Below are positions 26,731 through 31,850 of a DNA stretch of 32,174 nt, one piece after another (within the stretch, counting starts at the first letter, position 1; each line of letters starts with the position of its first letter). This DNA comes from a virus. The stretch spans positions 1 to 32,174 of IMG/VR virus record IMGVR_UViG_3300024324_000050, one strand, 5' to 3'. The notes beneath the pieces were generated by a model. The model was not told the DNA's origin. It was given only the letters and a program-made list of their open reading frames with translations, and ran no database searches. A program made the position numbers and the translations under genes.

Positions 26731-26747
26731 ATCACATTTCGTCAGGC

Positions 26748-26782
26748 AAAAAAAAAGCCAAGACCTTAATAAGCTTAGCTTT
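26748..26782 (-). terminator. Rho-independent terminator upstream of the late operon
   Basis: On the minus strand AAAGCTAAG pairs with CTTGGCTTT (one U-G) around an 11-base loop, and the 3' arm runs into nine Ts. It lies between the Q-like gene region and the first late gene, so leftward transcripts stop here unless read-through occurs. Confidence 0.8.
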
Positions 26783-26808
26783 GACAATACTGTTAATTAC
26801 ACTATATC
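26781..26808 (+). promoter_or_regulatory. Candidate rightward promoter TTGACA-16-TATATC
   Basis: A perfect -35 at 26781-26786 and a fair -10 at 26803-26808 point toward the plus-strand 114-aa gene. The 13-bp palindrome at 26839 would lie about 25 bases past the start point. Confidence 0.4.
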
Positions 26809-26829
26809 AGTTAAAAAGCGGACATTCCA
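26801..26829 (-). promoter_or_regulatory. Candidate leftward late promoter, TGGAAT-17-TATAGT
   Basis: A good -10 (TATAGT, at 26801-26806 on the minus strand) has a poor -35, as is common for activator- or antiterminator-dependent promoters. The predicted start is only about 12 bases before the terminator stem at 26782. Confidence 0.35.
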
Positions 26830-26838
26830 TCTTTTTTG

Positions 26839-26851
26839 TTACTAATAGTAA
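26839..26851. promoter_or_regulatory. Operator-like perfect palindrome TTACTAATAGTAA
   Basis: A 6-bp perfect inverted repeat about a central A. Nearly the same sequence recurs at 29896-29908 and, more degenerate, at 29950-29962 beside the HTH regulator gene, suggesting a shared binding site. Confidence 0.55.
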
Positions 26852-26868
26852 TATTTTTTAGATAAGAG

Positions 26869-26897
26869 TTACGATACTTACATGGTGATGTTATACT
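26869..26897 (+). promoter_or_regulatory. Candidate promoter TTACGA-17-TATACT for the 114-aa gene
   Basis: A good -10 (26892-26897) at ideal 17-bp spacing from a modest -35. It is 60 bases upstream of the start codon at 26957 and follows the operator-like palindrome at 26839. Confidence 0.4.
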
Positions 26898-26956
26898 GAG
26901 AGCCGTACTACCAATCAACCACAGGGCAGGGAAGCTCCACAACCAAGGAGAATCAG

Positions 26957-27301
26957 ATGGCTCTATCAGGAACAGAACGAAGCAGGAGATGTCGCGCAAA
27001 ACAGGCGGCTTATGTAGCGGAACACCGCGCAAGAAAAGCGGCTTTAGCTTTCTCGACTGAATATTTAAAGGGCATTAGTATAGCAACGCCTGAGCAGTTT
27101 ATAGAAGCCAAGGCGGTCGAGTTTGAAGATAAACATGGCGTATTTTTAATGGCATTCCATGACTCTCTAACTAATGAGTTTTACACTCAGCTAAAGGAAT
27201 ATTCACCAGAAGCTGGCTCGTCATTGTATGTTATCAACGAATTACTAAAGGCATGGACTATGGGGGGAAAGAAATACAAGGTAATTAAAGCATCGATGTA
27301 A
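26957..27301 (+). CDS. Plus-strand hypothetical protein, 114 aa, basic N-terminus
   Basis: The gene is one of only two convincing plus-strand genes in the window. A clear SD (AAGGAGAA) lies before ATG. The N-terminal 30 residues are very basic (GTERSRRCRAKQAAYVAEHRARKA), like short nucleic-acid-binding leaders. The rest is a compact acidic/helical domain (TPEQFIEAKAVEFEDKHGVF, SSLYVINELLKAW). No recognised family. It sits between the late operon and the Q-like gene, converges on the latter, and has two candidate promoters with an operator-like palindrome between them. A regulatory or early host-modifying role is possible but not shown. Confidence 0.75.
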   Translation: MALSGTERSRRCRAKQAAYVAEHRARKAALAFSTEYLKGISIATPEQFIEAKAVEFEDKHGVFLMAFHDSLTNEFYTQLKEYSPEAGSSLYVINELLKAWTMGGKKYKVIKASM

Positions 27302-27338
27302 TGATCGTTTCCCTGCTCCCAGGAAGTCGTTAAATGGA

Positions 27339-27698
27339 TCACATATACTTTAAGACGGTTTCCTCTGCGATCTCATTGTATCGCCTGCACTGTCGCTCGC
27401 TCACGCCCATTAGATCAGCGATTTTATCTAATGACATCTCTCGCTCATATCTCAGCTCGATGTACGTGTACGCCTTATACTCCCTCATTCTCATGCTATC
27501 TATCGCAGAAGACACGGCTCGCATTAACTTTAAAAAGGCCACGTCCGTCATCGTTACTCCCGCTGGGACTCTTGAGCAGGGTAATGATGCCCCTACCCTT
27601 TCACCGCCCGATGAGACTGTCGGATAACCATTCCCTGTCTTTTCTCTTTCGTGGTCGTAGTACGCCACGATTGCTGAATGTGCGTCCTCGTTAGCCAT
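27339..27698 (-). CDS. HTH late-transcription regulator, Q/ArpU-like, 119 aa
   Basis: The C-terminal half is a sigma-70 region 4-type helix-turn-helix: YTYIELRYEREMSLDKIADL followed by GVSERQCRRYNEIAEET. The N-terminal half (DHEREKTGNGYPTV) is uncharacterised. Proteins of this size and layout serve as phage late regulators or antiterminators (ArpU/RinA/Q-like). It is the last gene of the leftward early block, its start overlaps the lysozyme stop, and the terminator before the late operon lies about 560 bases downstream, as expected for such a regulator. The exact mechanism is inferred. Confidence 0.65.
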   Translation of the reverse strand: MANEDAHSAIVAYYDHEREKTGNGYPTVSSGGERVGASLPCSRVPAGVTMTDVAFLKLMRAVSSAIDSMRMREYKAYTYIELRYEREMSLDKIADLMGVSERQCRRYNEIAEETVLKYM

Positions 27699-28101
27699 TG
27701 ATTATCAAGTCTCGGTTCTTTTTAGCTCTTTTGCCCACCTGACTAGCATAATGACTATCCATCAGCTCTCTTGCTGCGATTTCATAATCATGATCGGCGA
27801 TGGCCTTGTGCATCCGCTTAAATTTCTTTAATCTTGCTATGCCCAAGTTGAATGACATATCGATCAGCGCGTCTATCCGGTTTTGCGTGAGAGTTTTGTA
27901 CGCAGGAAACGCAGAGAACAGCTCATCTTGAGCGACACCCAAGTCAATATCCAAAAGAGCAATAGCAATCTTCTTAGGGATGCCGTTATCTTCGATATTA
28001 TGACCGTAGCCGATCGTCAACTTCCCTGCTGGACAGAGATATGGCTTCAATCTCAGTCCCTCGCTCTCTTTTACATGTTGCTTTAGTTTTTCGCTTATCA
28101 T
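27691..28101 (-). CDS. Endolysin, T4-type lysozyme (GH24)
   Basis: The motif ESEGLRLKPYLCPAGKLTIG followed by YGHN aligns with T4 lysozyme: catalytic Glu is E14, and T29 matches Thr26. The position of T4 Asp20 is C23, a change common in this phage branch and known to be tolerated in T4 lysozyme. At 136 aa it is slightly shorter than T4 lysozyme. GGGAG lies six bases before ATG at 28101. No signal peptide is seen, so it needs the holin to reach the cell wall. It is in the early block, about 1 kb away from the holin. Confidence 0.9.
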   Translation of the reverse strand: MISEKLKQHVKESEGLRLKPYLCPAGKLTIGYGHNIEDNGIPKKIAIALLDIDLGVAQDELFSAFPAYKTLTQNRIDALIDMSFNLGIARLKKFKRMHKAIADHDYEIAARELMDSHYASQVGKRAKKNRDLIING

Positions 28102-28195
28102 TCATCGCTCCCAGGTATTTATCTAATCTGTAAATAATCGTAGCCCACACTGCGAACAGCGATAGGGACGCTAACTTCAATAAAATATCCATCAT
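27998..28195 (-). CDS. Possible overlapping membrane peptide, 65 aa
   Basis: In a different frame from both the 54-aa gene and the lysozyme lies a short frame with one credible transmembrane helix (LLKLASLSLFAVWATIIYRL) and a basic tail. The SD is weak. Embedded lysis genes (holins, spanins) do occur in this position, but the frame may simply be a shadow. Confidence 0.3.
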   Translation of the reverse strand: MMDILLKLASLSLFAVWATIIYRLDKYLGAMNDKRKTKATCKRERGTEIEAISLSSREVDDRLRS

Positions 28196-28283
28196 TTTCT
28201 GTGTCTTGTCGCTCGTCTGTTTTTTGATACGGTGCGGACCATAGATTGATCGGCGGTAACGTGAATTCTGGCCAGCTAATCAT
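28119..28283 (-). CDS. Small conserved-type phage protein, 54 aa
   Basis: The sequence begins MISWPEFTLPPINLWSAPYQ, a WP-x-x-x-x-PPINLW pattern that I recall from short phage proteins of unknown function. The ATG overlaps the stop of the upstream 54-aa gene by eight bases, with AAAGG nine bases before it. It ends 17 bases before the lysozyme start. Confidence 0.65.
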   Translation of the reverse strand: MISWPEFTLPPINLWSAPYQKTDERQDTENDGYFIEVSVPIAVRSVGYDYLQIR

Positions 28284-28440
28284 CTCTTTCATCCTTTGGA
28301 GTAAAACGATATGTCTTACGACCTAATCTATCTTTAATCAGCTCAGGCTCTTGAGTATCAAAAGTAACTTTATCAAAATTGCTATTGAACCGCTTTTTAT
28401 CAGTGATTCGAGAAGCATCGCCCTTCCCGCCATCACTCAT
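28276..28440 (-). CDS. Small hypothetical protein, 54 aa
   Basis: The frame starts MSDGGKGDASRITDKKRFNS and ends in a charged, soluble tail. It overlaps the HNH gene stop by eight bases (ATGAGTGA) and the next small gene by eight bases. The tight overlaps and phage-like SDGGKGD start support a real gene. Function unknown. Confidence 0.7.
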   Translation of the reverse strand: MSDGGKGDASRITDKKRFNSNFDKVTFDTQEPELIKDRLGRKTYRFTPKDERDD

Positions 28441-29086
28441 CGTTTAAAGTCTCTTCTATCAACTTTGCATAGCCAATAATATCCGTCCATTCAGGGAATG
28501 GTTCTATATCATAGCTCGTCTTTTTAGACCACCTTAATGCTCTGTGATAGCATGTATTACAGAGCTTTCCTTGCTTTCGCCATTTTACTGAATCCACCCT
28601 TGAACAGACTAAGCATAAATTCTTCCTTTCACTTGTTCGCTTCGCATGAAGATTCCCCTTGTAAAATATATCATCAAATTCTCTAGCGCCATACTTACTC
28701 CATCGTTTGTGAGATGTATTTACGCTGACCCCTAACTTATTTGCCCACTGCGCAATGGTTAGATTTATACCGTTATGCTCTATGAGTACGTTATTAGCTT
28801 TATTATTTTGCTGAATCTCCATTGTTACCCATCTACAATTGCGGGGAGAATAATTCCCATCACCATTGACCCTATCAATAGTAAGCCCTACAGCATATCC
28901 GTTCTCAATAGCCCAGCTATGGAACGCATCGTAATCATCAGCCCAGTCCTTGCAGACAGATATTCCACGACCGCCATACCTATCCCAAGAATCGTCTTTT
29001 TCGTCAAAACACCTTCTACGCATATTTCTCCACGCATAATATATTCCAGTTCCAGACTTGTTAATCCACTTCCGAGAGAACGCCAT
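28433..29086 (-). CDS. HNH homing-type endonuclease with zinc ribbon, 217 aa
   Basis: The N-terminal region YYAWRNMRRRCFDEKDDSWDRYGGRGISVC and LTIDRVNGDGNYSPRNCRWV (about 68-87) are the hallmarks of the phage HNH family, in which IDR-x-N and YSP-x-NCRW carry the active-site core. A NUMOD-like helix-turn-helix follows (LTIAQWANKLGVSVNTSHKR, about 109-128). The C-terminal part has C158-x2-C161 and C176-x2-C179, a zinc ribbon. I chose ATG at 29086 (GGTGG upstream) over a TTG six codons earlier. It overlaps the DUF6378-like gene by 26 bases. Such genes are often selfish insertions, here between small operon genes. Confidence 0.85.
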   Translation of the reverse strand: MAFSRKWINKSGTGIYYAWRNMRRRCFDEKDDSWDRYGGRGISVCKDWADDYDAFHSWAIENGYAVGLTIDRVNGDGNYSPRNCRWVTMEIQQNNKANNVLIEHNGINLTIAQWANKLGVSVNTSHKRWSKYGAREFDDIFYKGNLHAKRTSERKNLCLVCSRVDSVKWRKQGKLCNTCYHRALRWSKKTSYDIEPFPEWTDIIGYAKLIEETLNDE

Positions 29087-29387
29087 TTTTAACCACCATT
29101 TCAATTACCTTGCTGTCAGTGCAGCCGTTTGTAGTCATCATAGAATTCATTACTAGCGTTGCATACCCCGCTATATCCCTAAAGTTTTCGATATATTCAG
29201 GATCGCCGTTGATTATTCTCGACATCTTATGCGCTATCATTTCTAATGCCTCCTTTTTATCGCTTGATAAGTCATGCCACCTACTATCCTGCATCGCAAC
29301 TTTTATATTCTGCGATACACGGGCATTATCTTTAAATTCGCCATACCTCGACCCACGCTCAGCTAATACACTTTTGATTTCACTCAT
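29061..29387 (-). CDS. DUF6378-like phage protein, 108 aa
   Basis: The pattern VLAERGSRYGEFKDNARVSQNIK, then KKEALEMIAHKMSRIINGDP and FRDIAGYATLVMN, matches the conserved phage family I know as DUF6378: YG near the start, KEAL-x-MI-x-K-x-x-RI, and D-x-AGYA. Function unproven. It overlaps the 46-aa gene by eight bases. Confidence 0.8.
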   Translation of the reverse strand: MSEIKSVLAERGSRYGEFKDNARVSQNIKVAMQDSRWHDLSSDKKEALEMIAHKMSRIINGDPEYIENFRDIAGYATLVMNSMMTTNGCTDSKVIEMVVKNGVLSEVD

Positions 29388-29520
29388 TTTGTAATTTCTT
29401 CTCTTTCTCTAGTAGTAGCGCATAGTAGTCAACCTGCGCTTGATGTAGCGCCAATTCTTTCTCAAGCCATTCGATTCTACTGTCATCACCCGTTAAATTA
29501 TCAAAGCTTATTGCAGTCAT
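29380..29520 (-). CDS. Small coiled-coil protein, 46 aa
   Basis: A short frame fills the gap between the RusA-like and DUF6378-like genes, overlapping RusA by 20 bases and the next gene by eight (ATGAGTGA). The product is a single charged helix (EWLEKELALHQAQVDYYALL). Perfect packing in the operon supports it. Confidence 0.65.
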   Translation of the reverse strand: MTAISFDNLTGDDSRIEWLEKELALHQAQVDYYALLLEKEKKLQNE

Positions 29521-29881
29521 CGTCTGTCTTTATCTCTATAGCCCCTACGTAGCTCCATACTTTAGTCGCTCTGAAGTCGTAGATAAAGCTGTCGTTACTG
29601 TGTGCTGCATCACATAAACTCTTGGCCAGATTGTCCCAGTCAGGCGTTTGTTGATGCGGCGTCCCGTCCATTAGCGCCTTCTTTTTCTTGCTCCATGTGC
29701 GTGGCATTGGCATGTGAAACGTGACATGCGATCCGCTTTCTGGAATCTCAATTCCACACAGTCTCACATCATCAGCGAAAGCACGATACCGCATGACACA
29801 AGGTCGCTTATTCCACTTATCAGCCCTGGTTTGGCGTGGTTTAGGAACCGGAGTAATTAGAAATCTTGTATTGAGTAACAT
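29501..29881 (-). CDS. rusA: RusA-like Holliday junction resolvase
   Basis: The motif TPDWDNLAKSLCDA (D81, D83, K87), then ND (D97) and D102, is the RusA active site, where the acidic residues bind magnesium and the Lys is catalytic. The N-terminal PVPKPRQTRADKW is also typical. At 126 aa it is the usual size. The enzyme resolves branched DNA during replication and recombination before packaging. The start ATG at 29881 lies just left of the regulator intergenic region; its SD is weak. Confidence 0.9.
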   Translation of the reverse strand: MLLNTRFLITPVPKPRQTRADKWNKRPCVMRYRAFADDVRLCGIEIPESGSHVTFHMPMPRTWSKKKKALMDGTPHQQTPDWDNLAKSLCDAAHSNDSFIYDFRATKVWSYVGAIEIKTDDDCNKL

Positions 29882-29895
29882 TTAAAATAATTCCA

Positions 29896-29908
29896 TTGCT
29901 AATAGTAA
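29896..29908. promoter_or_regulatory. Operator-like site TTGCTAATAGTAA
   Basis: It matches the perfect palindrome at 26839-26851 at 12 of 13 bases and lies 15 bases upstream of the RusA start, between RusA and the HTH regulator. A direct repeat, AGTAACATTTAAA, occurs at 29874 and 29904. Confidence 0.55.
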
Positions 29909-29949
29909 CATTTAAACGAATATCTATCTAACACTAAAGCACATACTGG

Positions 29950-29962
29950 TTGCTAAAAATAA
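29950..29962. promoter_or_regulatory. Degenerate operator-like site TTGCTAAAAATAA
   Basis: It matches the 29896 site at 11 of 13 bases and lies next to the -35 region of the candidate promoter for the HTH regulator, as expected for autoregulation. Confidence 0.45.
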
Positions 29963-29965
29963 CAA

Positions 29966-29993
29966 TTATTCTTAATTTGTGATTAAATATAAT
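29966..29993 (+). promoter_or_regulatory. Candidate promoter for the HTH regulator
   Basis: A perfect TATAAT at 29988-29993 lies 16 bases after a weak -35 (TTATTC). The predicted transcript start is about 17 bases before ATG at 30017. Confidence 0.5.
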
Positions 29994-30016
29994 CTCTTAG
30001 TTTTGCAGACAAGAAT

Positions 30017-30349
30017 ATGATAAATACGACAGAGACGTTAGCGACACGTCTAAAAACAGCTCGCAAAGCACGGGGGTACTCTCAAGATAAACTCGAAGAG
30101 CTATCCGGAGTCAATCGAAACTATATTGCTAAAATAGAGTGTGGCAACGTAGCAAATCCAGCCGAAAAATATATAAAAGAATTAGCCAGGGTCGTAAAGG
30201 TCAGTGCTGAGTTCTTAACGCACGGAATTATCAACACTGACACAATAGATTTTGAAGACAGGCGTATACTTATGCGTTTAAAGAGACTTCCAGAGCATAG
30301 GCGACAGAAATATAGAGATGCTATTAACGCACTGCTTGATACTGCTTAG
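30017..30349 (+). CDS. Cro/C1-type HTH transcriptional regulator, 110 aa
   Basis: An XRE-family helix-turn-helix spans about residues 9-63: LATRLKTARKARGYSQDKLE, then LSGVNRNYIAKIECG. The C-terminal 45 residues are a short helical extension (DFEDRRILMRLKRLPEHRRQ) instead of a self-cleaving peptidase domain, so it would not respond to RecA like lambda CI. It is on the plus strand between two leftward genes (SSB and RusA) and converges on SSB with seven bases between the stops. Operator-like sites upstream suggest self-regulation. It could be the phage switch repressor or a middle-gene regulator. Confidence 0.85.
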   Translation: MINTTETLATRLKTARKARGYSQDKLEELSGVNRNYIAKIECGNVANPAEKYIKELARVVKVSAEFLTHGIINTDTIDFEDRRILMRLKRLPEHRRQKYRDAINALLDTA

Positions 30350-30356
30350 ACCTCTC

Positions 30357-30752
30357 CTAAAACGGGATGTCATCATCAAAAGGCTCAGACTTTGCTTCTG
30401 TAGCCGGTGCGCTTGCTGCTGACACTCCGCCACCTTCTGACTTCTTGCCGATTAAATCAACGATATTGGCATTCAGCTCTAAACTGGTCTTAGTCGTGCC
30501 ATCGCTTGCCTGGTATTCTCTCTGAGATAATTCGCCAGAGACAAATACCTGCTGCCCTTTTTTCAGATAATCCTGTAGCTTACCTTCGGCGCGTTTACCC
30601 CACAGTGCCACTCGAATCCACAGTGTCGTCTGTTTATCACCGAAGCCTATATTATTGGCTACAGTGACATTCAATACTGTCTGGCCACTAGGGATAGTTC
30701 TGACTTCGGCATCCCGACCGACTGTGCCTGTAAAACTGAATACATTACTCAT
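30357..30752 (-). CDS. ssb: Single-stranded DNA-binding protein
   Basis: The OB-fold sequence is clear: FSFTGTVGRDAEVRTIPSGQ, LWIRVALWGKRAEGKLQDYL, GQQVFVSGELSQREYQASDG. A disordered Gly/Ala/Ser linker follows, and the protein ends FDDDIPF, the acidic tip that in bacterial SSB recruits replication and repair partners. At 131 aa it is full length. AGGAG precedes the ATG, which overlaps the stop of the 148-aa gene. Confidence 0.95.
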   Translation of the reverse strand: MSNVFSFTGTVGRDAEVRTIPSGQTVLNVTVANNIGFGDKQTTLWIRVALWGKRAEGKLQDYLKKGQQVFVSGELSQREYQASDGTTKTSLELNANIVDLIGKKSEGGGVSAASAPATEAKSEPFDDDIPF

Positions 30753-31195
30753 GCTGTTACTCCTAAGTTAAAGTGTCTGTTTTTAATGTCATTTTCCTGC
30801 ATTATCGCTCGGACTGTTTTATCATTCAGTGGCGGATGGTCTCCCACAGGGGTGTTAGTGGATAACCTCGCCGATCTTTTAAGCTTTCTCATCGCAGACT
30901 TCAGAAACCGATCACACTGACTCGCATTTTCAGACGGCAATAACACGCGATAATCGCCCTTAAATCCAGACAAGTACTTACCCTCTTCGAGTAAAGTGCT
31001 TCTACAATATTCAATGGCGTTTAACTCAAAAAGAGCCACCCTGCTAAAGTCGTCCCGAGTACCCACAATAGGGTATTCGATTTCCAGAAACTTTCTCACT
31101 TCACTGCCCTTGAAGACAGCGCCAAACTCAAGCGACCCTTGCGAGTTCAAGTATCCGAATAAGTCCTCGCCTCTGTTCTTTGTGTATTTATCCAT
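30749..31195 (-). CDS. Early hypothetical protein, 148 aa
   Basis: I do not recognise the family. The protein has a mixed sequence with a helical C-terminal half containing basic stretches (RFLKSAMRKLKRSARLS) and ending with a phage-like TVRAIMQENDIKN. It is coupled to both neighbours: its start lies in the end of the 199-aa gene and its stop overlaps the SSB start. A DNA-metabolism role alongside SSB and RusA is plausible. Confidence 0.7.
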   Translation of the reverse strand: MDKYTKNRGEDLFGYLNSQGSLEFGAVFKGSEVRKFLEIEYPIVGTRDDFSRVALFELNAIEYCRSTLLEEGKYLSGFKGDYRVLLPSENASQCDRFLKSAMRKLKRSARLSTNTPVGDHPPLNDKTVRAIMQENDIKNRHFNLGVTA

Positions 31196-31787
31196 GAGTA
31201 ATCACCGCTGTACCTCTGCCGAATGTCGGTCTGAAATCACCGAAGCCACCGCGAATCGCTGCGAACTCTATAATCCTGGTTAAATCTTGTTTATCCATCA
31301 GACTGGCATCGAATTCTAAATCGAAAGAAAATTCCCATTCGTGAAAAATAGGCATCGTTTTCGCAATACGCACCTGGCCTTGCGGTAATATCATCTTATG
31401 TCTAAAGAAATCATTACCGACAATATCATCGGGTGATTTTACCTGGGCTGAATTCTTGTACTTGAGAGAGGTTTTATCCTGAATCGGGAAGACTGACGCT
31501 CTTATGTCAGCTTTCGGTATTTTCGCAACTTTATTAGACACCTTGCAGATTGCCGCCATTATCCAGCGGGCAGGAATATAGACTCCTAATTCGTCATCCC
31601 AATAAAGAGCGCTCTGAACTTCTAAATCCGCTAACTCTAGGTAATCCTCATCAGTTCTACGAGTTTTCTTCGCATTAATTTCAGACATTCTCCGCGAGAA
31701 CTTATTGAACCGGTCAACCGTTTGTGGGTTTTTGATGATAAGCGGTGATACCCCTGTGATCTGGATGTTCGCTGTTTTTATAGCCAT
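31188..31787 (-). CDS. Early phage protein with RAMP-like features, 199 aa
   Basis: The protein starts MAIKTANIQITGVSPLIIKN, has RRTDEDYLELADLEVQSALY and a GVYIPARWIMAA segment, and ends RGGFGDFRPTFGRGT. I recall this pattern from a widespread uncharacterised phage family encoded near SSB genes. The glycine-rich GGFGDFRP loop near residues 180-187 resembles the loop of RAMP/ferredoxin-like nucleic-acid proteins, an inference only. I chose ATG at 31787 (GAGAG upstream) over a TTG nine codons earlier. It is the first gene after the repeat array. Confidence 0.75.
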   Translation of the reverse strand: MAIKTANIQITGVSPLIIKNPQTVDRFNKFSRRMSEINAKKTRRTDEDYLELADLEVQSALYWDDELGVYIPARWIMAAICKVSNKVAKIPKADIRASVFPIQDKTSLKYKNSAQVKSPDDIVGNDFFRHKMILPQGQVRIAKTMPIFHEWEFSFDLEFDASLMDKQDLTRIIEFAAIRGGFGDFRPTFGRGTAVITHG

Positions 31788-31850
31788 TTTTTGGTCTCTC
31801 AAGATTAAATTCAACCTGGATTTAGGTTGGAGTTTGGGTCAAATATTGCC
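31788..31850 (-). promoter_or_regulatory. Leader of the early leftward operon with small hairpin
   Basis: The 63 bases between the first early gene and the repeat array contain a perfect 6-bp stem CAACCT/AGGTTG (31812-31829) and a TTGACC element on the minus strand. No well-spaced -10 was found, so the promoter is probably within or beyond the repeats. Confidence 0.35.

Noticed and set aside
26731-26787. Longer start for the holin (MSKLSLL...)
   Set aside because: The extension would be encoded by the terminator hairpin and its T-run; a start at 26730 gives the expected 3-TM holin.
26925-27320. Inverted repeat GCAGGGAA/TTCCCTGC flanking the 114-aa gene as a mobile-element end
   Set aside because: Only 8 bp match, there is no target duplication and no transposase, so chance is likely.
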